Virus record (IMG/VR): IMGVR_UViG_3300042904_000196
Location: 1-64,000 of that record
DNA from: a virus
Direction: 5' to 3' (one strand)
Length of the DNA: 64,000 bases
Shown here: piece after piece, positions 27,405 through 36,133 of the stretch
Numbering within the stretch: position 1 is the first letter of the stretch
How the letters are laid out: each line of letters begins with the position of its first letter
Notes under the pieces: model-generated
Database searches by the model: none
Told to the model about the DNA's origin: nothing
Seen by the model: the letters and a program-made list of their open reading frames with translations, nothing else
Program-made: the position numbers and the translations under genes

Positions 27405-30100
27405 TATTCTGCACCCGGACGCAGCCAACCCAACTTATCGACAACCCAAGGCTTGCCAGCAGGAGTCTCTGCTTTGAAGCTTATGTTGCCGATGTAGTTT
27501 TGGCCTCCATCGAAGGTCGCCTTACCGTAGGGGTATTGTGGCGGTAAGGATTCCTTAATCTTTTTGCGGGTCCATGCCGGTACGTCTTCCGGTTCAAGGG
27601 TAAGCACAAAGCGTTCTGAAAATTCCAAGAACGAGATACTAGCTCCCTTGATTGGGAAACAGTTTTCATCAATAAAGCGTTCAAGCTCTGTCCTGTTGCC
27701 TGCTTGAACCTGAAACTTCATATCGGACATGATAACAGGCAAATTCAATCTATCATTGCTCTTGGGCAACTCTAATCGTAACAAGTCGGCCAAAAGGTCC
27801 GGGGCTTCCTTTTCAAGGAGAGGAAAAAGGTCTTTCTTAGGAATCAAATTGAGCATATCCAGTGGAGGCACATGCAACATCGTTATCCGGGTGTCGCCGG
27901 GGAAGATTGGACAGTACCGGTGGTCATTCGCACATTGCACCCAGTGGGTACAATTGGGAACATGAAAGGGGGCCTGATACATGTGTCTAACGTTGAGATG
28001 CTTACTGGTGACCCAGTCTTTGATTCGGTTGTAAGCAACCTTATTTCCCTGAAGGTCGGTTTCTTCAACAACACATAGGACCGCATGTTGCAACTCTCCG
28101 TTGAAGCCGCTTGAATTCGTAAGAGCCAAGTCCGCACGCTGATATCCACTTGTGACGAGAAGTGCAATAGCTTCGTGAAAAGATGACTTTCCAGTATTTT
28201 GCTCGCCATAGAAAAAGAGATATGGGAGCGGTTCAAGAGGTTCTTTGAGAAGTGAAGCGAGCCAACATTTAAGATAATCCGCTCCGGTGGCAAGTCCGTT
28301 AGCTTGGCACCAAGGGTGAGATTTGATTGCGGAATCAATTGACTGTCCGCAATGCTGAAAGATACGGGACCATGTGGGGTAGGAGTAACTGTCTTTACCC
28401 ACAGAAGGGAGGAAGCGTAACTGAGCTGCGTTTCGATTCCATTTTCTATCTCCGGGGTACTCGGGTTGAAAAGGCCGATTAACGAGTTGCCAGCAACGCA
28501 TAACGGAAGCACCGAGAATATCCTTAATTTGCCCGGCGTCTTTTCCCATGTAGTTGAGGGCATCCTTAACATTGTCTTTAGACTCGTTATGCCATTCTCC
28601 GGTTTTATTGAGATACCATCCAAAGTCTTCTCCTTTTTCGGTAACCACGTGACGGAGCAAGTCGTCGGTATTTTCTACCTCGGACTCGGTACTCGGGGTG
28701 ACACTCATACGTTCTATACGTGACCAAAAACCTTTCTTCTCAAGGTAGCCTTCCATCTCTGATGGGGCATCCTTGTCGGAGGCTTCGATCTTAAAAATCA
28801 AACGGCCATCTTTGTGCTGGCTCAACATAGCGGATCGGTGTTCCAACTTTTTGGGATAGGGAATCTTGACGCCTAGGGCTTTAGCGGCTTGCTCGGCTTT
28901 GGTGACGGAGGGGAACACAAAATTGCCCTTTTCATCCTCGACGCCTGAAAACGATCTGCAAGCGGTTCGGAAGTCGGGGTCAACATTATAAAGACACCGG
29001 GTCCATCCAGAAGTGTCCTGATCCCATGTGGTAGCTTCGGCCACACCACGAGTATGACGCCGGATTGACCATCCGCCCTTACGCAACGGGAAAGCGAAAC
29101 AGTTCTGGTCTGATCCTCGCTCGGTTCCTTGGGCAAGGGTGTCAAAGATTCCTCGCAAGCCGAGTTCACTGTGTGCCCGCTTGAGGTCGGCTGTATGACA
29201 GACGAGCATGTTCCGGTCACTGTCCCACCAGAAAAGGCAGTTTTCTTTTTGAAGCCAGACAATAAGAGCCTTATGTTCTTCATCGCGTTGGAGAATCGTT
29301 TGCTGACCACAGACAAGATCAAAGTCAGTCACCTCTTTATCATTTGATTCCGGCATCAAAGATGTCGTTGCACGCTTACGCTTATTGGTAACAACGCCAA
29401 TATGGTCTTTCCAGTTAAGCGGAACCTGCGTCAAAGGGACGCCTTCCTTAATAACTTTCAGACCTTCGGGGTTGTTCAGCATCTTGCGATGCCACACCCA
29501 CATATTGCCGCCGCACGTATCCACCTTAGCGAGGAAGTCGTAGCCCGTTAAAGCGCTCAGGTGCCCCAAAATTGATCGGGCAAGGGCTGCGTGCTCAGTG
29601 TGATTACTCGTTGGTACAGGAGGATCGAGGGTGACATATAGATGTAGCCCTTTACCACCTGTAGATCGTCTGACCGTGATCCATGGAATTGATGTGACGG
29701 CAGACTGAACGGCACCCAATTCTTCCGTGGTGAGCTTTTTCTCGTGTTTGTCAGAATGGCCTGTAATAGCGTCGAAGTCGTAAGCCACCCAACGGGAAGC
29801 GCGTTCTCGCCAATTCCAGCCAGTGAGTCCGATACCTTCAACATGCTTCTCCAAATCGAATTTGATTTCGGAATCAGTATACTCAGGTTCGCTGGCCGCG
29901 TTCCAAGGGATTCTGAAAGCCTTCCACGTGGTGAGCCCGTCAGAGTATCCCCGCCACACGCGGCCATTAAATTCACCTGTGACCATTTCTCCGTTATCTT
30001 GTGCGACATTCACCTGACATTCCATACCTAGATTGTATGCGTCTGCCAACGGTGAATAGTGTTTCAGGAAGCGTTGTACAGCTTCACTACGTGTAGGCAT
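27404..30100 (-). CDS. Primase-helicase (AEP primase + SF3-type helicase)
   Basis: 898 residues. The N-terminal third has archaeo-eukaryotic primase features: V-A-Y-D-F-D (metal-binding DxD, ~residues 105-110) and R-R-S-T-G-G-K-G-L-H-L-Y. The C-terminal third has a helicase core with Walker A F-Y-G-E-Q-N-T-G-K-S-S (~634-642), an acidic C-V-V-E-E-T-D Walker B, and a C-A-N-D-H-R-Y sensor. The combination makes primers and unwinds the replication fork. It is followed by dUTPase and dNMP kinase in one operon. Palindrome copies lie at 28324, 29345 and 29863. Confidence 0.9.
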   Translation of the reverse strand: MPTRSEAVQRFLKHYSPLADAYNLGMECQVNVAQDNGEMVTGEFNGRVWRGYSDGLTTWKAFRIPWNAASEPEYTDSEIKFDLEKHVEGIGLTGWNWRERASRWVAYDFDAITGHSDKHEKKLTTEELGAVQSAVTSIPWITVRRSTGGKGLHLYVTLDPPVPTSNHTEHAALARSILGHLSALTGYDFLAKVDTCGGNMWVWHRKMLNNPEGLKVIKEGVPLTQVPLNWKDHIGVVTNKRKRATTSLMPESNDKEVTDFDLVCGQQTILQRDEEHKALIVWLQKENCLFWWDSDRNMLVCHTADLKRAHSELGLRGIFDTLAQGTERGSDQNCFAFPLRKGGWSIRRHTRGVAEATTWDQDTSGWTRCLYNVDPDFRTACRSFSGVEDEKGNFVFPSVTKAEQAAKALGVKIPYPKKLEHRSAMLSQHKDGRLIFKIEASDKDAPSEMEGYLEKKGFWSRIERMSVTPSTESEVENTDDLLRHVVTEKGEDFGWYLNKTGEWHNESKDNVKDALNYMGKDAGQIKDILGASVMRCWQLVNRPFQPEYPGDRKWNRNAAQLRFLPSVGKDSYSYPTWSRIFQHCGQSIDSAIKSHPWCQANGLATGADYLKCWLASLLKEPLEPLPYLFFYGEQNTGKSSFHEAIALLVTSGYQRADLALTNSSGFNGELQHAVLCVVEETDLQGNKVAYNRIKDWVTSKHLNVRHMYQAPFHVPNCTHWVQCANDHRYCPIFPGDTRITMLHVPPLDMLNLIPKKDLFPLLEKEAPDLLADLLRLELPKSNDRLNLPVIMSDMKFQVQAGNRTELERFIDENCFPIKGASISFLEFSERFVLTLEPEDVPAWTRKKIKESLPPQYPYGKATFDGGQNYIGNISFKAETPAGKPWVVDKLGWLRPGAE

Positions 30101-30441
30101 TAATTTTTCACCTTAAAAGTGTGTCCGTTCCTCAAATAGATATCACAAATGCGGGCAGCCCATGCACCCGCTATCGCGGCACGCTCAAAAGCCGAGTGCC
30201 CATGGTAAATCGAGATGAGCCATTCGGGTAATGTGATTCTGGAATCAATATGCCCGGAAATCATATAGCCAGCGTAGGCTTCCAAGGTACGCAGACTGTA
30301 GGTGTTACGGTCGTGGTCCAGCGTATAACCCTGCATAATCTGCTTAAAGTGCTCATATGTGATGAGCGTGATGCCCGATAGCCCATCTGTTGACGATAAT
30401 TGGTTGAAAACAGCTCTCTTCTCAGTCATTCGTTTTGCCAT
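30100..30441 (-). CDS. Unknown protein, first gene of - strand operon
   Basis: 113 residues; its stop overlaps the primase start (TAATG). The sequence is helical with a conserved-looking S-G-H-I-D-S-R-I-T-L-P-E-W in the middle; H-I-D-S-R-I comes from a palindrome copy at 30234. Another palindrome (30445) lies just upstream of the start, a possible operator. The promoter-proximal position suggests an early regulatory or replication-accessory role. No family recognised. Confidence 0.6.
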   Translation of the reverse strand: MAKRMTEKRAVFNQLSSTDGLSGITLITYEHFKQIMQGYTLDHDRNTYSLRTLEAYAGYMISGHIDSRITLPEWLISIYHGHSAFERAAIAGAWAARICDIYLRNGHTFKVKN

Positions 30442-30481
30442 AAGTGATTCCCGGAATCAAAAGTAACCTTTGAAACGCATA

Positions 30482-30539
30482 AAATTCGCATTTGTCAATC
30501 TTCGGTTGACGGAATCAAATCAAATTCGCATTTGTCAAT
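30482..30539. repeat. 18-bp direct repeat, 40-bp period
   Basis: AAATTCGCATTTGTCAAT occurs at 30482-30499 and again at 30522-30539. It could be an iteron pair or tandem operator. Confidence 0.9.
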
Positions 30540-30550
30540 TGCGAAATTGC

Positions 30551-30564
30551 GGAATCGAATCAAA
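30551..30564 (-). repeat. Second motif GGAATCGAATCAAA
   Basis: Part of an 18-bp string TTGCGGAATCGAATCAAA (30547-30564) that recurs exactly at 45666-45683. The reverse complement TTTGATTCGATTCC is found at 30883-30896 and 45779-45792. It is a tandem arrangement of the same GAATC half-site. Confidence 0.85.
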
Positions 30565-30850
30565 CAGTTCAGTACAGCTTGGCCCTTCACCTATACTACG
30601 CTCAAAAGGTGCCTTTTTGCCGCGAAAATCCATAATTCGTAATTATAAAATTAAATTCCCCTTACTCTAACCATATTTTCTTTTTTTTTTTTTTTTTCTA
30701 AAAACATAATATAGGTATAATGTCGAGATTCACAATTGGGGAGATTGACACGTGCGAATTTGGCCCTCGCGCGCGTGTTCCTTATAGGTGGCGGTTTTCC
30801 GGAAAATTCTTTTGACCCTATTGGCACGTCAGAGGCTTTTGAGCGTACTA

Positions 30851-30856
30851 TATAAT
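30851..30856 (+). promoter_or_regulatory. -10-like hexamer TATAAT for the + strand operon
   Basis: Perfect TATAAT ~90 nt before the ParB-like gene. No matching -35 at normal spacing, so it may be an activator-dependent promoter or an AT-rich coincidence. Confidence 0.35.
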
Positions 30857-30911
30857 GCTAGGGGACTATACTGATTGTACTATTTGATTCGATTCCTTCA
30901 CTTCTCCGGAT

Positions 30912-30925
30912 TGATTCCGGAATCA
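30912..30925. repeat. Palindrome, exact copy in ParB-1 leader
   Basis: Exact TGATTCCGGAATCA 20 nt before the ATG of the first ParB-like gene, next to the second motif (30883-30896). A candidate autoregulatory site. Confidence 0.95.
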
Positions 30926-30945
30926 GCCCAACGGAGTTACTTTTC

Positions 30946-31908
30946 ATGTCCGAAACCACCAACCTCATTAATGTTCCTGTTGACAGCATCATTGAAAGCG
31001 AATCTTCCTTGCGTCCCGTGCAACGCGACACCGAAGCCTATCAGGGGCTTGTGGCGTCGATGCGTGAGAAGGGTTTCATCGGGTCCATCAGCGTGCGTCC
31101 CGTGAAGACCATCGTTGACGGTGTCACCGTTGACCGTTACGAAATCCTTGACGGTCTGCACCGCTGGAATGCCGCTCGTGATACTGGAATCAAAACGATC
31201 CCTTGCTTCGTCAAGCAGATGGACAAGGCAGACGTTCTTGAGTGGCAGATGATGGCGAACTATCACAAGGTTGATACGAAGCCCGCCGCGTATGCCCAGC
31301 AGCTTCAGAAGCTCATTGTTCTGAATCCCGCCCTGACCCTGAACGAAATCGCCACGAAGCTCGGTATGAGCACGGCGACCATCATGCAGCGTCTTGACCT
31401 GCTCAAGCTTTCTGATTCGATTCAGAAGCTTGTCGATGATGGCAAGATCACCCTGACCAATGCCCACACCCTGAGCAAGCTTCCCGAAGAGGAACAGGCT
31501 GGCTTTGTTGATTTTGCGGTCGGCAAGTCCCCGAAGGAATTCGCGGAGCTTGTCAACAATCGCAAGAAGGAAATCAACGAGGCTCGCAAGGCGGGCAAGG
31601 TTGCCGGTCCCCCGGTGTTTGCTCCCATCTCGATCCTGCGTAAGAAGGATGAACTCGAAACCGAGTTGAACAATCCCATCGTGGTTATGTCCCTCATTGA
31701 AGAGAGCGGCGTCAACACGATCAAGGGTGCGGTTCAGATGGCGATTTCGTATGCCCTTAGCCTCGATCCCCGTACCATTGCCACGAAAAAGGCGGAGTGG
31801 GAGCAGCGTGAGAAGGATAAGGCAGCCGACGCCGAGAAGCGGAAGACTGAACGTGAGGCCAAGAAAATCAAGGATGCACAGGAATTCCTTGCCAAGGCCG
31901 GTGTCTAA
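30946..31908 (+). CDS. ParB-like DNA-binding protein 1
   Basis: 320 residues. Residues ~8-95 form the ParB/Srx N-terminal domain with box II variant E-I-L-D-G-L-H-R-W-N-A-A. A helix-turn-helix follows (L-T-L-N-E-I-A-T-K-L-G-M-S-T-A-T-I-M-Q-R, ~125-145), then a charged coiled-coil C-terminus (KKAEWEQREKDKAADAEKR). ParB proteins bind ~14-16 bp palindromes, load as CTP clamps and spread. Codon use is as strongly biased as that of the major capsid gene, suggesting an abundant protein. It has an exact palindrome in its leader. No ParA is seen nearby. Confidence 0.82.
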   Translation: MSETTNLINVPVDSIIESESSLRPVQRDTEAYQGLVASMREKGFIGSISVRPVKTIVDGVTVDRYEILDGLHRWNAARDTGIKTIPCFVKQMDKADVLEWQMMANYHKVDTKPAAYAQQLQKLIVLNPALTLNEIATKLGMSTATIMQRLDLLKLSDSIQKLVDDGKITLTNAHTLSKLPEEEQAGFVDFAVGKSPKEFAELVNNRKKEINEARKAGKVAGPPVFAPISILRKKDELETELNNPIVVMSLIEESGVNTIKGAVQMAISYALSLDPRTIATKKAEWEQREKDKAADAEKRKTEREAKKIKDAQEFLAKAGV

Positions 31909-31914
31909 TCTGCG

Positions 31915-31950
31915 GCCCCGGACAGCGATGTCCGGGGCCTATTTTACCTA
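31915..31950 (+). terminator. Intrinsic terminator after ParB-1
   Basis: GCCCCGGACA / TGTCCGGGGC stem with GCGA loop, then a T-rich tract. A palindrome copy starts immediately after, at 31954. Confidence 0.88.
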
Positions 31951-31988
31951 TTTTGATTCTGGAATCATTTCATCTCTAAGGAAATCAC

Positions 31989-32633
31989 ATGACTGACATT
32001 GCTCTCGTTGACCTCGGTGCCCTCGGTTTGCCTAACTCTGAAGAATTTGCTCTTGTTTCGACTGCTGGTGGAGCCTATCTGCCACGCCTCCAACTCGGTG
32101 GCTCGACATCGGACGCCGTGAAGCAACGCAAAGTGCAGATGGGCAACCACTATCTCGTTGAGAACGATACGCCTACCGATTTGGGGAGTTCCGTTGATGT
32201 TATCGTGTTGGGCTGGATGTCCAAAGCTTTGGACGTTTCTGGTGCCAAGCCGATTTCAAATTTCGATGTCCACAGCGAAGGGTTCAAGAAAATTCAGGCT
32301 AAGTCTGCTGTCAAGGATAGCAACTGCATGTATGGCCCGAGCTATCTGGTGTACATTCCTTCGGTCGGCAAGTTCGCGGAGTATTTCATGTCGTCCAAGA
32401 CGGCACGGAAAGAATCCAAGAATATGCAAGCCCGACTGGGGATGGCCGCTACCCTTAGCTCTGAACTGATTGAAACCACGGAATATTCATGGTTTGGTCC
32501 GATTATTCGGCCGTGTTCGACGCCCATTACTCCCCCGAGCAGTGCGGACATCGTATCGGCCAATGAGAAGTTCCAAGCACAGAAGCAACAGGTTGTGGAA
32601 ACCGTTGCACCTGCCTCTGACCGCAAACGCTAA
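31989..32633 (+). CDS. Conserved phage protein, unknown function
   Basis: 214 residues with TAAGGAA upstream. It has the pattern P-R-L-Q-L, then D-V-I-V-L-G-W-x-x-K-A-L-D, N-C-M-Y-G-P-S-Y-L-V-Y-I-P-S and F-x-S-S-K-T-A-R-K-E. I associate this with a conserved phage family of unknown function in replication modules; that link is from memory. It sits alone between two terminators next to ParB-1 and could be a DNA-associated protein such as a single-strand binder. Confidence 0.6.
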   Translation: MTDIALVDLGALGLPNSEEFALVSTAGGAYLPRLQLGGSTSDAVKQRKVQMGNHYLVENDTPTDLGSSVDVIVLGWMSKALDVSGAKPISNFDVHSEGFKKIQAKSAVKDSNCMYGPSYLVYIPSVGKFAEYFMSSKTARKESKNMQARLGMAATLSSELIETTEYSWFGPIIRPCSTPITPPSSADIVSANEKFQAQKQQVVETVAPASDRKR

Positions 32634-32642
32634 TCACCTTGT

Positions 32643-32675
32643 CGGTAGCCGCTTAACCAGCGGCTACCGGCATTT
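32643..32675 (+). terminator. Intrinsic terminator
   Basis: CGGTAGCCGC (32643-32652) pairs perfectly with GCGGCTACCG (32660-32669), followed by GCATTTT. Confidence 0.85.
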
Positions 32676-32686
32676 TAGGAGAAATC

Positions 32687-33037
32687 ATGCTTTCTGACCT
32701 TATCGGCAAGACATTCACTAAGATTGAGAATTTGGGTGATCGCCTTATCTTCCATACTGATTCCGGAATCAAGTACGAAATGTACCATGAGCAAGACTGT
32801 TGTGAGCAAGTCTCCCTAGAAGATATCGCGGGCGATTTGGACGACCTGATCGGTGTGCCCATTGTGAGGGCCGAAGAATCGTGTAAGGAAGACCCGGCTG
32901 GCCCGGATAGCTGTAGCATGTGGACGTTTTACCTGTTTGCTACGTCCAAAGGTTACGTAACCTTGAGGTGGTACGGCCACTCTAACGGTTACTATGGCGT
33001 GGGTGTTAGTCTTAAAAGGATGGAGTATGGAACCTGA
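32687..33037 (+). CDS. Conserved phage protein (DUF7448-like)
   Basis: 116 residues, TAGGAG upstream. The C-terminal half (W-T-F-Y-L-F-A-T-S-K-G-Y-V-T-L-R-W-Y-G, then S-N-G-Y-Y) is a recognisable conserved motif of a small phage/bacterial family of unknown function. The N-terminal part contains H-T-D-S-G-I-K-Y-E-M, where D-S-G-I is coded by an exact palindrome. Confidence 0.7.
   Translation: MLSDLIGKTFTKIENLGDRLIFHTDSGIKYEMYHEQDCCEQVSLEDIAGDLDDLIGVPIVRAEESCKEDPAGPDSCSMWTFYLFATSKGYVTLRWYGHSNGYYGVGVSLKRMEYGT
32758..32771. repeat. Palindrome, exact copy (codes DSGI)
   Basis: Exact TGATTCCGGAATCA in the DUF7448-like gene, read T-D-S-G-I-K. Confidence 0.95.
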
Positions 33038-33551
33038 TGTCGTTTTACTAAGCGTGCCTAATGTGGACTGGCCTGCCCTGATACGATTGACAAATCTAGC
33101 GGTCAACCCACCTATACGCCGCTTAGACGCCATGCAGGTTGCCCCCGGTAACGTAAAAAGCTTCCTTTTGATTCTGGCATCAATCGCCCATCCAAGGGTA
33201 CAGAATCCCGTGGAGCTACTTAGGAAGAGTGAGATGCTCCGGGGACACGTAGGTTTTACCTTTGGAGTAAGCTGTTCACTTGAAACATACGAAGGGTTAC
33301 TCAACATAAGCCACCCACCGTTGACCAGCACCGATTCTGTTAATGGTGGTAAGCTTTGTATTATGACCGGTTCCTTACAGGACTGGTACCACTTCTCGCT
33401 ATCAGCATGTACCCACGATAATTGTTACGAAATCCGCAAGATAGGTTCCAAGGTAGTGTTCTTCCTAGAGAGTGCGGGTTTCGGTGTCATATGGAACGGC
33501 TTACGTAAAACAGGGCTACCGGATACATCATTCATTTTGGAGTCGGCATGA
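33027..33551 (+). CDS. Unknown protein, faintly ThyX-like
   Basis: 174 residues from the ATG at 33027, with GGATGGAG upstream, overlapping the previous gene. The segment S-L-Q-D-W-Y-H-F-x-L-x-A-C-x-H-D-N-C-Y-E-I-R recalls the helix and E-I-R of flavin-dependent thymidylate synthase, but the R-H-R-x7-S signature is missing. A true ThyA is encoded at 46668, so this might be a degenerate or repurposed relative. The family call is weak. Confidence 0.5.
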   Translation: MEPDVVLLSVPNVDWPALIRLTNLAVNPPIRRLDAMQVAPGNVKSFLLILASIAHPRVQNPVELLRKSEMLRGHVGFTFGVSCSLETYEGLLNISHPPLTSTDSVNGGKLCIMTGSLQDWYHFSLSACTHDNCYEIRKIGSKVVFFLESAGFGVIWNGLRKTGLPDTSFILESA

Positions 33552-35605
33552 TTAAGGTTGTCAAGCTAACAGTTGGAAATCAACGCAAGGAGGGCAAGCT
33601 CCACTTTATCGACGGTCGCATTTATATGGACTTCGGTTATTGGCCTGCCCTGAACGACGAAATCAAATCGGGGTTCGAGGGGAGGAAGTACCATGGCTAC
33701 GATGAGAACAACCCCAAGAAATGGTGGTCATTCCCAATTTCTCAGCGGAACCTTTTTGCACTTTCGTACCTGCTCGGGCAGAATCCTTACAAAGTGTATG
33801 AAATGCCATTTGTTCCTTTTGAGCCTACACGCAAGGTGTACAAGCATCAGAAGGAAATGTCACAACACTGGCTGACCGTCAAAAAGGCTATATGGGCCGT
33901 GGAGATGGGTGCCGGTAAAACTCTTGCAGCCCTCGAAGCTTCGGAACACATTTTTGATTCCGAAATCAAATCGAAGACCTATCACAAAGGTATGTTCTTT
34001 TGGGTCGCTCCGCGTTCAGCTTTGATGAGCGTTGAGATTGAGTTCGAGAAGTGGAAGTCACCGATACGTCCAACATTCTTAACCTACGAAGGCTTGGTGA
34101 AGCTTACCAAGAATTGGATATCTGGTGAACCCGCTCCTAGGGTTGTTGTGTTCGATGAATCATCCTACCTTAAAACTCATTCCGCACAACGTTCCAGTGC
34201 CGCACAGTTTCTCGCTGATGCTGTCCGCAGTGAACACAAGGAGAACGGTCATATTCTCCTGATGTCAGGCACACCAGCACCCAAGAGCCCGAAAGACTGG
34301 TGGAACCAGTGCGAGGTCGCTTGTCCCGGTTATCTGAAAGAGCCGGACATCTTTAAGTTCGAGAAACGGCTTGCCATCATCGATGAAAAGGAAAACCCCG
34401 TCACAGGTGGCAAGTATCCGCACCTTGTAGCATGGAGAGATTCCACGGAACGTTGCAACATCTGCGGCGAGATGAATACCCATCCTGTGCACACCCCGCC
34501 CAAGGATGATTATGCTGCTCTTGTGGAGAACAAAAACTATCATGTTTTTGAAGCTTGCAAGAATGAAGTGGCCGACCTGTACGAGCGTATGCGTGGCCTT
34601 GTCATGGTGAAGTTCAAGAAAGATTGTCTTGACCTGCCTGACAAGCGTTACGAGCTTATCCGGGTTACACCTACACCCTCTACACTGCGTGCCGCGAAGC
34701 TTATCGCTAAGACGCAACCAACGGCTATCCGTGTTCTCACAATGCTTAGGGAGTTATCCGATGGGTTCCAGTACGCGGACACCGTTAGCGGAAGCCACGA
34801 TTGTCCTACATGTAACGGTACCGGGCAAGCAACACTTTATGTCGATAGTGAAGGCAATCCCATCACTAACGAGACAGCAAACGAAGATGTTGCTACGTGC
34901 ATTGACAAAATTACCTGCGGCTGGTCTGGTCTCCTTTCTGATTCTGGAATCAATCAAGGAGAACGATGCTGCCCTAACTGCGGGTCTCCTGTCCATCTTA
35001 CGACAGTCTCACAAGTTAGAAATGTCCAAGGCACATGCCCGGAGTGCAATGGCGAAAAGACTGTCCCAACAATTGTCCGCTCCACGAAGGAAGTCGAGTC
35101 GCCAAAAGACGCGGTCTTCAAAGACCTCTTAGACCGGCACAGTGACGTTGGACGTTTCGTTACATTCGGTGGCTTTACAGGCACCATTGATCGCCTTGTA
35201 CGCATCGCCCTTAGTGAACAGTGGAACGTGATCCGTGTGGATGGTCGCGGCTGGCACACGTTCGCAGTGGGCGGAGGCTGTATGACGGGTAAGCCTTTGG
35301 ATATATTCCAGAATCAACTGGAGAAATATCCTAGGGTAGTCTTCATCGCTCACCCCAAGACTGCTTCAACAGGCCTGACGCTCACCGCTTCGCCCGGAAT
35401 CTTGTATTACAGTAATGACTTCAATGCCCAAGACCGGATTCAGTCTGAAGATCGTATCCACAGACCGGGCATGGACCTGAATCGTGGTGCTACGATTTAC
35501 GATATTGTGCATCTGCCAACAGATGAGTTAATTTTGAATAATCTGAAGAAGAAACGTGAACTCCAATCGATATCCCTTGGAGAGTTCCAAGCTGTTTTAG
35601 GTTAG
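33548..35605 (+). CDS. SNF2-family helicase with zinc-finger insertion
   Basis: 685 residues; ATGA overlap with the previous gene. Walker A is M-G-A-G-K-T-L-A (~120-127), the DExx box is V-F-D-E-S-S-Y-L (~201-208), then L-M-S-G-T-P-A-P, and in the C-terminal lobe T-G-L-T-L-T and D-R-I-Q-S-E-D-R-I-H-R-P-G. Between the lobes is a cysteine-rich stretch (C-P-T-C-N-G-T-G, C-P-N-C-G, C-P-E-C-N-G) like DnaJ zinc fingers. It is probably a DNA translocase for replication or recombination. The same C-N-G type zinc pair recurs in the DNA polymerase. Confidence 0.88.
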   Translation: MIKVVKLTVGNQRKEGKLHFIDGRIYMDFGYWPALNDEIKSGFEGRKYHGYDENNPKKWWSFPISQRNLFALSYLLGQNPYKVYEMPFVPFEPTRKVYKHQKEMSQHWLTVKKAIWAVEMGAGKTLAALEASEHIFDSEIKSKTYHKGMFFWVAPRSALMSVEIEFEKWKSPIRPTFLTYEGLVKLTKNWISGEPAPRVVVFDESSYLKTHSAQRSSAAQFLADAVRSEHKENGHILLMSGTPAPKSPKDWWNQCEVACPGYLKEPDIFKFEKRLAIIDEKENPVTGGKYPHLVAWRDSTERCNICGEMNTHPVHTPPKDDYAALVENKNYHVFEACKNEVADLYERMRGLVMVKFKKDCLDLPDKRYELIRVTPTPSTLRAAKLIAKTQPTAIRVLTMLRELSDGFQYADTVSGSHDCPTCNGTGQATLYVDSEGNPITNETANEDVATCIDKITCGWSGLLSDSGINQGERCCPNCGSPVHLTTVSQVRNVQGTCPECNGEKTVPTIVRSTKEVESPKDAVFKDLLDRHSDVGRFVTFGGFTGTIDRLVRIALSEQWNVIRVDGRGWHTFAVGGGCMTGKPLDIFQNQLEKYPRVVFIAHPKTASTGLTLTASPGILYYSNDFNAQDRIQSEDRIHRPGMDLNRGATIYDIVHLPTDELILNNLKKKRELQSISLGEFQAVLG

Positions 35606-35614
35606 GGTGAATAC

Positions 35615-36133
35615 ATGCGAAACAACGTGACCTACTTCGCCTACAAAATGACCAAAAGATACCGTGGAACGGTTATCGAGCGTGAAGACTTCGAGCAGGA
35701 AGGCCAGATGGCCCTCCTTAAATCGAAAGAAAAATTTGATCCTGAGCGTGAAGCTACGCTTGAGACGTTTGCACAGCGGCGTGTGAAGGGTGCCATGTTG
35801 GACCTGTTACGTCGCTGGGACCATATCAAACGGCATCAGCGAGCCAAGTCCAAGCTTTCGGGTGAAACACTTCCTACCGTGAGTGTTCTACGGGAGGACG
35901 ATGAAGTCCCCGGTGACGAGGATATTATTGTTAATGATTTTGATATCATGTTACGCGGCCTCAAACGGGACGAGAAACTTGCTGTCAAATTACACTTCAT
36001 AGAAAACATGAACCACGCTGAGGTAGCCAAAGTTATTGGCTGTTCACCGTGCGGAGCATTTTTCATTTTCAAGCAGGCTATGCGATTTTTGAAGGAACGT
36101 TATGCACCTAGCACCGATAGACAGCCTCAATAA
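35615..36133 (+). CDS. Sigma-70 family factor 1
   Basis: 172 residues. Region 2 (~15-72) includes F-E-Q-E-G-Q-M-A-L-L-K-S-x-E-K-F-D-P and F-A-x-R-R-V-K-G-A-M-L-D-L-L-R-R, as in FliA/SigB-type sigma factors. Region 4 (~112-160) has H-A-E-V-A-K-V-I-G-C-S, then F-K-Q-A-M-R-F-L. Region 1 and most of region 3 are missing, giving a small sigma likely to redirect host RNA polymerase to middle or late phage promoters. A second sigma is encoded at 56536. Confidence 0.85.
   Translation: MRNNVTYFAYKMTKRYRGTVIEREDFEQEGQMALLKSKEKFDPEREATLETFAQRRVKGAMLDLLRRWDHIKRHQRAKSKLSGETLPTVSVLREDDEVPGDEDIIVNDFDIMLRGLKRDEKLAVKLHFIENMNHAEVAKVIGCSPCGAFFIFKQAMRFLKERYAPSTDRQPQ

Larger units (their letters stand above)
30442..30945. 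promoter_or_regulatory. Divergent control region / possible replication origin
   Basis: A 504-bp gene-free stretch between divergent operons. It holds palindromes at both edges (30445, 30912), an 18-bp direct repeat, GGAATCGAATCAAA at 30551-30564 and its inverse at 30883-30896, 17 consecutive T (30681-30697), and TATAAT at 30716-30721 and 30851-30856. No good -35 box lies 17 nt from either TATAAT. Neighbouring genes are primase-helicase on one side and a ParB-like protein on the other, so both early promoters and the origin could be here. Confidence 0.65.
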
